From NCBI RefSeq assembly GCF_026212465.1, contig NC_080050.1, forward strand, positions 28,409,070 through 28,473,069: DNA of 64,000 nt. Direction: 5' to 3'. The notes beneath the pieces were generated by a model. That model was not told the DNA's origin. It did no database searches and worked only from the letters and a program-made list of their open reading frames with translations. The DNA comes from Amaranthus tricolor (lineage: Eukaryota > Streptophyta > Magnoliopsida > Caryophyllales > Amaranthaceae). A program made the translations under genes and the position numbers. Position 1 is the first letter of the stretch. Each line of letters starts with the position of its first letter. Below, in pieces: positions 11,588 to 22,839 of this stretch.

Positions 11588-11818
11588 TCAACTACTCTGG
11601 AGGCTATCAGCCTGGTCATCAAAATGAGTACGCACTTGGTTCAGCGTACTCGACCTTTGAGCCTCACTGTGTCTGGCCGCCTCTTCCTGCCTAGCCCTCC
11701 TAGCAGAACCCGTGACCCCTCTCTCATGCGGGTCCCCTCTGAGTAAGGTAGGCCTAGAACTATTACCTCTCAACAATTGCCTAAAAAAACCCTTTCCTTT
11801 TCCTTGATTACCAGCCAT
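11588..11818 (-). pseudogene. Second MULE gene, N-terminal remnant
   Basis: A minus-strand open frame starts with ATG at 11818 and runs 76 codons. The predicted protein is basic and rich in Gly, Arg, Gln and Ala (it starts MAGNQGKGKGFFRQLLRG). It is not a mirror image of the transposase frame, because it lies beyond the point where transposase similarity stops. Its start faces the right-hand TIR, as expected for the second, convergently transcribed gene of a two-gene MULE. The frame ends at the presumed deletion joint near 11585. The function is unknown. Confidence 0.45.
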
Positions 11819-11950
11819 TTTCTACAATTTTTTACGGTTTCATTCAATATTATAAATAATAATATTTCTAAATACATAATAATCATAAATAAAATATGGA
11901 AAAAAATAACAAAAAAAAAAACAAAAAATTATTAACATTTAATTAAAAAA

Positions 11951-12799
11951 AATATATACAAAACATAAACATATATTTAATAATAAATAAAAATAACAAT
12001 AACAATAATAATAATAAAATTAATAATAACAACATTAACATATATTTAATAATACAAAATTAACAATCACAATAATAATAATAATATTAATAATAATAAC
12101 ATTAACATATATTTAATATTAACAAAAATAACAATACAATAATAATAATAATTAAATTAATAATAATAAAATTAATAAAATACATAAGGAAAAAATAAAA
12201 AAAATAAAAAAAAAATTATAGGAGTCGCCCAGATCTGGGCGACTCCTATAATTTTTTTTTTTTTCGTGATTAAATTTAATTACAAATAACTTAATTTATT
12301 AATAAAAATCAGGTTTTTTTTTTTAAATTTCAAACTTTAAATATATTTTTCCTAAATATAAGGAAAAAATTAAAAAACAAAAATTTTTATATATACAAAA
12401 CATAAACATATATTTAATAATAAATAAAAATAACAATAACAATAATAATAATAAAATTAATAATAACAACATTAACATATATTTAATAATACAAAATTAA
12501 CAATCACAATAATAATAATAATATTAATAATAATAACATTAACATATATTTAATATTAACAAAAATAACAATACAATAATAATAATAATTAAATTAATAA
12601 TAATAAAATTAATAAAATACATACGGAAAAAATAAAAAAAAATAAAAAAAATTATAGGAGTCGCCCAGATCTGGGCGGCTCGACCCCGGTTCAGTCGCCT
12701 AAAATTAGGCGACTGAACCGGGGTCCAGTCGCCCAGATCTGGGCGACTCCTATAATTTTTTTTTTTTTTTTTCGTGATTAAATTTAATTACAAATAACT
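11951..12799. repeat. Tandem duplication of the MULE right subterminal region
   Basis: The stretch 11951-12296 is repeated at about 12390-12799. Both copies begin TATACAAAACATAAACATAT, run through the same AAT-rich tract, reach a palindrome and end CGTGATTAAATTTAATTACA. The first copy holds one palindrome, a perfect 56-bp one at 12206-12261 centred on AGATCT. The second holds an expanded set of three nested units (12655-12755), with CCCCGGTTCAGTCGCCTA and its inverse between two copies of CCCAGATCTGGG. Confidence 0.85.
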
Positions 12800-13035
12800 T
12801 ACCTCGATTGATAAATTCCGGATTGAACTTAATTTTTGCTCCCAAATTTTGCTTTTGTATGTTGGTTTTTAGTTGTAGTGAGAGTATTTTTAGTGTGATT
12901 GTGGTTTATATAGAAAATTTTAGCTTTAATGGCATAATTGTAATTTTTTCAAAAACCAAGGGCAATATGGTAATTTACTAGGGGGGTGGCGAAAAAATGA
13001 AAAGGGTGGCGAATTATAAGGATTGGGTTTTAAAA

Positions 13036-14830
13036 TGAATAGAGTTAACATTATTTAAAAAAAATAAACAAGACAATAAGGTTTAATAAGCATTTGATAA
13101 AGGCATTTCACATCTGTTTTATGAAATTTTGGTGGCTTAAGGACAAATTTAATTAATCTCAAACTTTAATTTTGTAATTTGTAAAACGGGCTTAAATGGA
13201 TTAGGCCCTCTCAACTACCCTGTCCAACCCGATCCAGCGTAGTCTGTTTATAATTTTGTAATTACTTATTTTTTCCAATTGTAATCAAACTATTGACATT
13301 TTAAGAGTCGGATCGACCCCTAATGACCTTCAGCCCATTTCACGGGAGACGACTTTTGAGTAAATGAATCACGCACTTCAACGCCAATTTCCTCCCATCT
13401 TTACTTCTTTCTCGATACCAAATTCTAGAGCTATACATTTCATTCATTTCTTAGAGTTTATCCCAACATAAAATTCGATCATTCTTCATCTATACTACAT
13501 GCTTATCACCAGACAATTTCACCAAATAATAGTTGGTGAAGAAACCCTCGTTGCATATCATGTGAAAGAAACACCCAAAGTCTGGGATCTACTTATCTCG
13601 TCCCTTGTATTCATGAGTGGCAATAAGCTCACCGCTATCGTGGTTATCATTCACATAACTAGCATTGATGGAGCTAGACCCTTGTTTAGACCTATTCTCG
13701 TTATTGGATTACTTTTTTCATCAGCAATCTTTCTTGAAGTGATCTTTGAGTTTACAATAATTTCATGTGTTGTTCTCAGTTAACACGTCTAAAATCATAT
13801 CTACCCTTACCCTTTGCTCCATGACCACTAGTGGAACCCTTATTATTAGTCTACTTCTTACAAACAAGCCATTATTTGAGGCACTAAGTGCTTATTTTGC
13901 CACAATTTTGCATGTAAGAGTATTTTTCACATTATCACTATCTAAATTTTATTTACTATAAAGTAAAGGTTCTCTAAAGTTCTTGTATAAAAGTGGTAAT
14001 GAGCATAACAAATAACTAAGTCCTAGCCATCTATTTTTACATTAATGCTTTGTAAGTTTATTACGATTAAATAAAATTTAGAGAACCGAAGATCATATTC
14101 TACTCTTCAGAGTAATCGATTGGTGATGTTTTTAGCCATGTATTAGGACTTTAACTTCTCTCATATCATAGTTTCTCTCTAGACTTCATCCGAAATACAA
14201 AGTTATATCGCGGATAGATCCTTTGAAACAAACTCCTCATATCTATAATTATCAATCACTTCTTCATGTCTTTTTAAGTACTAAAACTAGGCATTAAAAC
14301 TAATAAAGTAGATACTAAAGTATAGTATGTATTTACGAATTAAAGTAGATACTAAAATTAATGCGAATTTTTACGTATAAATTTAATACAAGATATTTTT
14401 TGGCAATAAGTAAGTTTTTAAACTATACAAAAGACGTGTTTTTACGTATTAAAATAGGTGTTTTAGTAAATCAATATATTTTCACAAAAATCAGATATTA
14501 TTATTCATTATTTTCATCACCCTCTTCTTCATCCTGCAAGTAGGCGGATCTAGGTGCCCTCATGTGAGGGCACTGCATTTAAAAAAAATTATCTAATTGG
14601 CTATAATAGGCTTTGAACCTACAACATGTGGATTGTGAAGCAAGGCTAAACTAGCTGTGCTATTCTTTTTTTTTTTTACTAATAAGATATTTTAATTGCA
14701 CTTAAAATGTGTTCAGAGATATACAACAAAGGTCAATTAAATGCAATTTCAATTTTCAATACCTATTAAAAACATAATTAATTTTTCTTAATTATCCCTT
14801 TTTTTACGGTTTAATAAAACATCCAATTAA
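13036..14830. other. Intergenic between MULE and the methyltransferase gene
   Basis: No gene could be supported. The frames at 13499-13961 are hydrophobic and unlike any family I know, with no introns or promoter to back them. At 14540-14680 a tract with GGCGGATCTAGGTGCCCTCA and GGCTTTGAACCTACAACATG looks like a common transposon-derived repeat with a tRNA-like box. The rest is AT-rich. Confidence 0.4.
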
Positions 14831-14840
14831 AAACATTATT

Positions 14841-14850
14841 TATATATATA
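14841..14850 (+). promoter_or_regulatory. Candidate TATA box for the methyltransferase gene
   Basis: TATATATATA lies about 360 bp before the chosen ATG. That implies a leader of roughly 330 nt, which fits the ATG-poor, pyrimidine-rich sequence that follows. The tract is AT-rich, so the call is tentative. Confidence 0.35.
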
Positions 14851-15047
14851 TTTATAATGTTTTAAATTTTTTTATTTGTGCGTTTCAACTCTAGATCCAC
14901 CACAGCTTGCAACCATATTCATCAGCATCATCAACATCGTAATTTGTTCATTATTTTCTCATTCTTTTTAATTTTTTATTCTTTTATTTTCGAATTTACC
15001 TTGGATCACTTCAACTCCATAAATCCGGACCCTATAATTCCGTTTCA

Positions 15048-15166
15048 ATGCCTAGATTTCAGTTTTCTCCCATCTATCACTTCACTCCAACTTCAGCTTA
15101 AAGTTCATCATTGCTCATCGATCATCAATCATCAATCATCAATCATCAATGTCACCATCACCATAA
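15048..15166 (+). promoter_or_regulatory. Two upstream ORFs in the methyltransferase leader
   Basis: Two short ATG-started frames precede the main start. One is 15048-15101 (17 codons, MPRFQFSPIYHFTPTSA). The other is 15149-15166 (MSPSP). Both stop before the main ATG at 15208. They lie around a short ATCATCA tandem (15118-15149). If they are in the mature transcript they could lower translation of the main frame. Confidence 0.45.
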
Positions 15167-15207
15167 TTTCTCAGATCCTAAAACCCCAAATCATCAAATT
15201 CAATTCC

Positions 15208-18200
15208 ATGAAACCCACAACCAATCACAACCAAATCCCACCGCCATGGGAGCTTTTCAAAGCTCCAACAATCATCAAATTCTTAGTTTTATCTTTCCTC
15301 ATAATCTCCCTCTTGTTTCTCTTTTCTTCCATCTCTTATTCCCCTTCATATTCCCTTAATTCCTCCATGTCTTCATATCTCACTAATTCTTCTTCCTCTC
15401 TTTTTCCACCTCCATTACCAGTTCTTGAAGGAATAGGAATAATCGATGAAAATGGCGTTATGGTTGATGACTTTAAAGTCGGTGATTTCGACCCTAAATT
15501 AACCCACGAAATGTTAGCCAATCTCAGTAACAAAAATGAGAGGAGAGAAGATGAAAACAAAGTCAAGGCTGTTGAGAAGTTTAAAATGTGTGATGAAAGT
15601 ATGAAGGATTTTATTCCTTGTTTGGATAATGTTGATGCAATTCGTCAATTAATTTCGTCGGAAAAGGGGGAGAAATTCGAGCGGCATTGTCCTGAAATGG
15701 GGAAAAGTTTGGATTGTTTGATTCCTGCTCCTAAAGGGTACCAATCTTCTATTCCATGGCCTCAAAGTCGTGATGAGGTAATTCAAATTTTATTGTACAT
15801 GATTTGATTTTGCTATAGTAATGTAAAATTACTAACTTATAGTTGGAGCACAAGATACAAATTAAGTCAATTGATGAAGAGAAAGAATTTGTTTGTGTGA
15901 ATAGTTGAGAGAATGTAGGATCAAAGTCAAAAAAAAAAAAAATAGCAAAATAGAATAGTTGAGATGACTGAAGATAGAAAGTTTAGTATAACCAAAGAGG
16001 TGGATAGGTTATTAATTTGCAAATCAATATAATTAGAAGCATGAGAAGTGACTTTTATCAATTAGGATTTTCTTGAGCTAGTTTTCTACTAATATTTGAG
16101 CTAGTCTTTCAAATGGATTGAACAATGATTAGGAGAGAGCAGTTGTTAAATTAGGTTAGACTTATTGTGAATGTCATTGCCAGTATATTATCGAGGAACC
16201 GTGAGGTGTACACATTTCATAAGCTAGGGAGATACAATCCCAAAATCATATGACTATGGAAAGAAGGGTTCCAATGACTTATAACGTATGCACACCATCT
16301 TTAATTCATCGATATGGAATAAACCATCCCGAAAACAATTTGTTGGACTTCTAGAGTTTTAGGAGTGATGTATATTTGCTAAAACTATAAATGAATCAAC
16401 TCAACATAAAATTTAAGTTTATATTTGAGGCCCCACAATATATGGAGTTGCAGATAATATTTTATATCAATGATAAATTGAAAACAATCTTTGTTATCAC
16501 TTAATTTGTGCCCATCTAATGTCCAAACTCTACCCTAGATTGGGGACATTTAAAGGCATTGGGTAATGGAATGTTATTGTTGTAGACTCTATTGTGTAAG
16601 AGGTAATATCCTCCATCTAACATAAATGTGAAATAGGTATGGTTCAATAATGTACCTCACACACGCCTGGTTCAAGATAAAGGAGGCCAGAATTGGATAT
16701 CCATTAAAGGAGATAAGTTTGTTTTTCCTGGTGGTGGCACACAATTTATCCATGGTGCTGATCAATACTTGGATCAAATTGCACAGGTAAAAAATTTTGG
16801 TCATACAGTGTTTTATTTTTCTTTTTGGCCTATCACCCGTAGGAATTTATTTTTTGTTCTTTTGAACTGGTACTGGATTTGCAGATGGTTCCTGACATTA
16901 AATTTGGTATAAACATCAGAGTGGCATTGGATATTGGTTGTGGAGTGGCTAGTTTTGGTGCATTTTTGATGCAGCGTAACGTTTCCACTCTTTCGATAGC
17001 TCCTAAAGATGTTCATGAGAACCAGATCCAATTTGCACTTGAGCGTGGTGTCCCAGCAATGGTATCGGTTTTTGCAACTGGCAGGCTGTTGTATCCAAGT
17101 CAAGCTTTTGATTTGATTCACTGTTCAAGGTGCAGAGTTAATTGGACTCGTGATGGTATGCAGTTTACTCACATCTTTAATAAGAATGCACCCTTGATCT
17201 CTCGTTTTGCCAAGAACGTGTTCCAAATTTCTCGCACAACGGTTTTCTTCAGCAGAATCTATGTTTACAACTGTTTAATTGTGACCATGATAAGCTAACT
17301 TTGATACTTACAGATGGGATATTGCTTCTTGAAGTTGATAGAATGCTGAGAGCTGGAGGATATTTTGTTTGGGCTGCACAGCCTGTCTATAAGCATGAAG
17401 ATAACTTGCAAGAACAGTGGAAAGGTATATGTACTTCTAGTTGCTTTTCGCGCCTTGTAACGCCCATTTGACACACAAGAGTAGAAATTTACTGAAGGAA
17501 TCATATACGGAGATATAAAGCTTAACGCAAGTGTGTCTTTTACTCATCATCCCCTCCCCTCTTTTAAAGACGAGAATGAGGAACATATCTTTGAGACGGC
17601 CTATGTTAATTCAGGAACATATCTGATTTTTTTAGGGTCTTTTACTTTGATCTACAGAAATGGAGAATCTTACCTCGCGTATGTGCTGGAAACTGGTTAA
17701 AAAGGAAGGTTATATTGCTATATGGAGGAAGCCGTTGAACAACAGTTGCTATCAGAATCGTGAAACTGGTACACAACCTGCACTCTGTGACCCAAATGAT
17801 GATCCAGACAATGTTTGGTAAAACTTGCTCCATGCTTCCTGATTGTAGTATAACACTCGAATGATAAACAGATTTATGACTCGAATCTGTTTTTTGTTGA
17901 GTAGATGTTATTCTCGCTGAGTTTGTGGAGTTTGGATAAGTGAGCTTAAGTAATAAATACTGGCAGGTATGTTGATCTGAAGGCCTGCATTACAAAGATA
18001 CCCAAAAATGGTTATGGAGCCAATGTGTCCACCTGGCCTGAGCGCTTACATCGTCCACCAGACAGACTGCAGACGGTCCAGATGGATGCGTACTTGTCCA
18101 GAAAGGATATTTTTCGGGCAGAGTCAAAATATTGGAAGGACATTATACAAAGTTACGTTAATGGTTTTCGCTGGAGAGAGTTAAAGATGCGCAATGTAAT

Positions 18201-18959
18201 GGATATGAGATCTGGGTTTGGCGGGTATATTTCGCTTATCATGCTAACCTTTTCTAATGAAGTAGAACTTCAAATATTCCCTAAAAGATACTGTGCAGAT
18301 TTTGTAACTTGAATAACATAAATCCTGATAGGTTTGCAGCAGCATTACATGATTTGGATCTCAATAGCTGGGTTATGAATGTGGTTCCCGTTAGTGGGTT
18401 CAACACTTTGCCAGTAATCTATGATCGTGGTCTCCTTGGAGTTATGCATGACTGGTAATTGCACTCGAATCTGAAGACTCCCTGAAACACTTATGGATTG
18501 CAATTTATTTGATCAAAGTGACGTGTTTTTTCTTTCAGGTGTGAGGCTTTTGATACTTACCCTCGAACGTATGACCTCCTCCATGCATCGGGTCTTTTCT
18601 CCATTGAGAAGAAAAGGTCTGAAACTCTGAATTCTACCTATTGATGTGTCTTTGAAGAGCTCTCTTTTTGCACATTTTTTTCTCCTTCTGTAGAAGCAAG
18701 TAAAAGTGTAGAAGTAGCAGTGTAATAATTGTGCTTCGTTTTCTATTCCCTGTGGTGCAGATGCAACATATCCACCATTATGCTTGAAATGGACCGAATA
18801 CTAAGACCGGATGGCCTAGTTTATGTACGAGATTCAATTTCAGTCATGGATGAGCTTAAAGAATTGGCAACTGCAATGAGCTGGGTCTGCTTTCTTCATG
18901 ACACAGGAGAGGGTCCCCACTCTAGTTGGAAGATTTTGAGATGCCAAAAGCGAAGGTGA
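15208..18959 (+). CDS. Probable methyltransferase, PMT10/11/12 type (QUASIMODO2 family)
   Basis: Nine exons are 15208-15777, 16637-16786, 16885-17155, 17314-17424, 17658-17817, 17967-18224, 18332-18454, 18539-18616 and 18761-18959. They join in frame at GT-AG sites to give 639 residues. A short cytoplasmic tail, a membrane anchor at about 22-40 and a Ser-rich stem give type II topology, as in Golgi enzymes. The conserved domain starts at [14 protein letters not shown]. The SAM-binding motif [10 protein letters not shown] lies at 256-265. Later landmarks are [63 protein letters not shown] and [20 protein letters not shown], with the end at ILRCQKRR. The family is linked to methylation of wall polysaccharides such as homogalacturonan; the substrate of this member is unproved. 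The start is the first in-frame ATG, though the frame is open for 110 codons upstream. Confidence 0.93.
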
Positions 18960-19605
18960 ACCCTTGTGTGTTCCGAAATGGTGTAGCTTTCTTAAAGTGT
19001 TACTGCATTCGAACACGAGCAAGCAACAAGTGCAGAGCTTAGTTCCATTGATATATACGAGAACCAGTATGGGTTCATCATGGTTTTGATTCATTAATAG
19101 GCCAAATGACATACTAACAACTGTGACAAGTTCATTAAACACGAGCGTAGATAGAACCATCTGAATTGTATGTTATACCGACATACTGTAAGCTCAATTA
19201 GGGTCCGAAAAGCATCAAAAATACTTGTAACCATTTAAATAAGAGCATACTCTAGACATAGTTGTTTAATGATCTAAAACAATTAGATGCATGTGCTCCA
19301 TCCATCCTAGAAATCGATTTTTTTTGGAATCCTTGATTATGAACTGAAAAGATCGTAAACCTTATCATACATGATCTACAAGACATGCCAATAGTATTCG
19401 CGCACAATATACTCAAACACTAATGACTGAAAATTCTCAAATGGGTTTGGGGTAATTGAAGAGCCTTACTAAAGCATCAGCGTATTTGGTTGGAATCACA
19501 TACTCTTGACGGAATCTCAAGGGTTCAACATCATACTCCACAGAAACTACAAACATTATCAGTCCACGGACATAAGCAACAAGTCGGTCAATGAATGAAG
19601 CACGA
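18960..19605. other. Convergent 3' region between methyltransferase and BTB genes
   Basis: About 650 bp separate the stop codons of two genes that point at each other. The sequence should hold both 3' UTRs. The region 19437-19605 directly follows the BTB stop on the minus strand. I see no further gene. Confidence 0.6.
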
Positions 19606-21308
19606 TCAGTTGGATCTAGCAGCTGTATTAACTTGTTTCGACAAGTAAGCTTCATATAGTTCCACCACAAGCCTAGGATCCTTCTCCACGAGATGAGCAT
19701 ATTCCTCTGATTTGGTTAAGCTATCCATGTTATCGATGATCATGGACAGCGACGATTCAAGCAAGTTTTTAGCATTATACTGATGCGCAAAACTGTAGCT
19801 TGCAATTGAATTATCCCATTTCAGTTTGGACACTAGAAACTTCTCGCAATAGGTCTTCAAATGTTTTACTTCGTACTTCTCACCAAGAACTAAAAGATCA
19901 TAGGCCAATTGTTCGTCAAGGCATGCTTCAGCTGTGTACAAGTAGTTGATAAAAGCTCGAAGGGCATCATACGAGACAGAACTGATATTGATGGTTCCAC
20001 TTCGGCTCTCCTCCATGTCGGTCTCCAGCATGGCTTTGAACACAGGAGATCGACTCGCCTGCCAATTCCCAAGTTTTGAAAACAGCAGTCAGTTCATCAT
20101 ACTGAACGAATTCATATCATCTGTATTAATATGCCAGTGGTATGAAATGTCACAGAGCATAGACAATGACAAGTCGACAACAATAATACCAAAGCCTTAT
20201 TTCCTAAAGATGACCCGTGACATAGTATGTGGTAAATTTCAGTTGGCAAACAAGATCAACCACCAAAAACACTCAAGAAATCAAACTTAAATGTGCCAAA
20301 TCCAAACAAGTATTACAGAGTAACCCTAGTATCAGCTTATGGAGGAATTTTTTTTTTCTTTGTTTACCAATCAAACATTTACATATCTATTTATTCAAAT
20401 CTTGTTCAGATGAAATCTAGACAAAGTAGTAATTACCATTTTTGTAACAATTAGCATGCAACCCTATCAAATGAGTAATGTGTCGATGTGTTCTTAATTC
20501 CCAAACAAAACAACGACCTAAGGTCTCTAATTCCAAATTAAAAAACCCTAGAAATGCCTAGTGATCAAATGAGAAATGTGACATGCTCTTCAATTTTCCA
20601 AACAAATCAACGAAAAAACTACCCAATTTCCAAATCTAAAAACCCAAAAATTCCCAGAGTTCAATTGAAAAATGTGTCAGTATGTTCTTAATTCTTTAAT
20701 AAATCATGGAAAAAGCTCTCAATTCCAAATTTAAAACCCTTAATAAAAGCAACAACGAAAAAACTACCCAATTTCGAAATCTAATCTAAAACCTAAAAAA
20801 CCCAATGATCAAATGAGAAATGTGTCAATAAATGCCTTAACATCCCAATAAAAACCAACGAAAAACTCCCCAATTTCCAACATTAAAACCCAAAAACTCC
20901 AAAACATCTTCCAAACTCATTCAGACAAAGCATCAAACAGATGGTATGCAAAGCATCACAAAAACAGCACAAAAAATACCAAAAAAATTAAAGAAAGTAG
21001 GTACAAACCAGAATAGCTTTATGAGCGGGAATATTAACAGGGTTAGACTGAAACTCATCAGAAGCGACCAAAACGACGTCAGTAAAACATAGGGAAGAAG
21101 ATCGTTTGTGGGAATCTAAAGGAGAAGAACCTAAACGAAGAAAAGCAACTTTGGCTTTAAGATCATCAATTTCTCTCTTAAGTTCTTCCTCAGTCTCGCT
21201 AGCCTCTTCGTAGCACTCTTTGCAGGTACCTGCGTCAACTGAACAGTACTCCTCCCTGCACGACAGACATCGCAGTTGTTGCACTGCTGCTGCTACTGTC
21301 CTGCTCAT
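19606..21308 (-). CDS. BTB/POZ domain protein (At4g08455 type)
   Basis: Two minus-strand exons, 21009-21308 and 19606-20058, join in phase 0 after NIPAHKAIL and encode 250 residues. The N-terminus holds two CxxC-type pairs, C14LSC17 and C29KEC32, a possible small zinc ribbon. A Glu-rich coiled coil follows at about 37-57 (ASETEEELKREIDDLKAKVA). The BTB/POZ domain runs from about FTDVVLVASDEF through AHKAIL, ASRSPVFKAMLETDMEES and YLYTAEACLDEQ. It ends with a BACK-like helical part and the conserved tail LVVELYEAYLSKQVNTAA. Proteins of this class can act as substrate adaptors of cullin-3 ubiquitin ligases; that role is inferred. The layout and tail match the plant At4g08455 type closely. A 950-bp intron separates the exons. 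Confidence 0.93.
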
Positions 21309-21689
21309 TCTTACTCCGCAAGCGTTTGTAGGTTAGAAAAGATGGAGATAAGAGCACGAGCAATAAATTGATCGGTATACTTAGCTCTTTAAAATCTCAC
21401 CTTTAGCTTTATTGGAATTTAGAAATAATGATAATATAATTTATTTTTTTAGAAATTCCACATGGTAATATTGAGATTTTGGGTTTTCTAGTGTAACCAA
21501 AACTTTTAAAAAATCTATACTGTAATTTTAAGGTTTACCAAATTGTTCCACCGTGACCTTTTTGCACTGAAATGTTAGTAAATAATTTATAAGTTTTAAG
21601 GCTTGAAAACGACGATGTATTAGAGTTCGAACAATGTGTTTCAAACTCCAATATTGCCAAGATCGAGTGTATGAGGTTTTGTGACAAAC

Positions 21690-22360
21690 AAATTACGCGA
21701 TCAATAATATCGATGTTTGTAGGAGAAAATAAAGCAATAAAATGACACAAAGATTTAACGAGGTTCACCCAACTTAGGCTACGTCCTCCGGTGTGTAGTA
21801 TCTCTTATATTATCAAAAGGAGTTCAAAGAACTCTCAAATATGGAGAATTACAATAGAGAAGAGATATAGGCTAGTGTTTGGCTTGGGGTGTATTTTGTG
21901 GATGATGTTCACCAATTACAATGTGAATGAGAGCTCTCTATTTATAGGAGATATCACACTAAGTAATATTAAATACATTAAAGCTATGAATAAATGATAA
22001 TGAAACATCTCCTAGCACTTGAAGAGTCAAAAACAGCATCCTAAGAGCATCAGAGACATCGCTCGACCAAAGCAGAGGCTCGCTCGGTCGAGCGGCCTGG
22101 TCGAGCGGACTTCAGGAAGTTTCTGGTTGCATTCTGTCTCGCTCGACCCAACCTGAAGCTCGCTCGGTCGAGCGAGCTGGTCGAGCGGCCCTTCAGAGGG
22201 CTTCTGACAGTATTGCTCGACTTGCATAGTAGAGCATCTTAAACCTTTGAACTTCTTCATTAAGTCCCATAACTCCCACGAATAATTCATACTTCATTAA
22301 CTCATTAATCCATACTTTAATCATCACCATAAACCACAATAATCAACTTAATACACCAAC
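21690..22360 (+). repeat. LTR-like retrotransposon fragment
   Basis: The tract holds AAGATTTAACGAGGTTCACC and GGCTACGTCCTCCGGTGTG, a phrase type common in plant LTRs. It then has TCTCTATTTATAGG, which could be a TATA region, and a GC-richer block of repeated CGCTCGACC / GGTCGAGCG units at about 22060-22215. It ends near CACCAACA. No coding part, primer site or second LTR is present, so a solo LTR or truncated copy is likely. Boundaries are not resolved. Confidence 0.45.
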
Positions 22361-22445
22361 ATTAACACACTCATTGGATTCCAAACCCAAGAGTCACACA
22401 TGAATGCACACACCAAATTTGCACTTAAGTCACACTAATCACAAC

Positions 22446-22677
22446 AAGGCTGTTGTACGCCTATTTATACGACTCACCATTTCAAATTCCATCAGTTTCA
22501 ATATTTTCCCAAAAACATAAACCTTAATTCACCATTTTAAGTACTATATTTGAATTTGGGAGAAAAATATGATTTGAATGAAAGATTATAGAGTTAGGGT
22601 TTATGTTTTGGGGTAAAGGTTGAAATTAATACTATTTGAAAAAGTGAGTCGCATAAATAGGCGTACAGTAGTCTTAA
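22446..22677. repeat. Nested palindromic (foldback) element
   Basis: The left arm starts AAGGCTGTTGTACGCCTATT. The right arm, read as complement, starts AAGACTACTGTACGCCTATT. Similarity continues through CGACTCAC, then CCCAAAACATAAACC, then TTTGAATTTGGGAG near the centre. The whole 232 bp therefore folds into one imperfect hairpin with almost no loop. No coding potential was seen. Confidence 0.75.
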
Positions 22678-22839
22678 AGCTTCGAAATTAACGTTTGCTA
22701 ACGTTTTATGTGCAAAAAGATCACGGCGGAACAATTTAGTAAACCTCAAGGTTACCGTATGGATTTTTTAAAAGTTTTGGTTATCACGTGAAAAACTTTA
22801 AACCTAAGAATTACACGCGGAATTTTCCTTTATTTTTTT

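Larger units (their letters stand above)
9817..13026. mobile_element. Mutator-like element (MULE), internally deleted, TSD GTTTTAAAA
   Basis: This 3210-bp element is bounded by inverted ends of about 90 bp. Both contain TTCGCCACC, then CTTTTCATTTTTTCGCCACC, then a tract ending near TTGCCC. Identical 9-bp flanks, GTTTTAAAA, lie at 9808-9816 and 13027-13035, which is the Mutator hallmark. Inside, from left to right, are a broken plus-strand transposase start, a minus-strand second gene start and AT-rich subterminal DNA. GTCGC palindrome cassettes lie at both sides. The two genes meet tail to tail near 11585, which suggests that a large central deletion removed the catalytic part. It is probably non-autonomous. 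Confidence 0.85.
21451..22830. mobile_element. Composite foldback element related to the 485-841 MITE
   Basis: Inverted ends of about 110 bp are visible. The left end begins AGAAATTCCACATGGTAAT. The right end (about 22705-22830), read as complement, contains AAATTCCGCGTGTAATTC. Both share ACCAAAACTTTTAAAAAATC and TGACC/TGATC followed by TTTTTGCAC. A candidate 9-bp flank TATTTTTTT occurs at 21442-21450 and 22831-22839, but it is low-complexity. Between the ends lie an LTR-like tract (about 21690-22360) and a second palindromic element (22446-22677), so this looks like a nest of insertions in one MULE-type MITE. Confidence 0.65.

Noticed and set aside
13499..13961. Two hydrophobic open frames that could suggest a membrane protein
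   Set aside because: No family resemblance, no promoter or intron signals, and the composition matches the surrounding AT-rich DNA.
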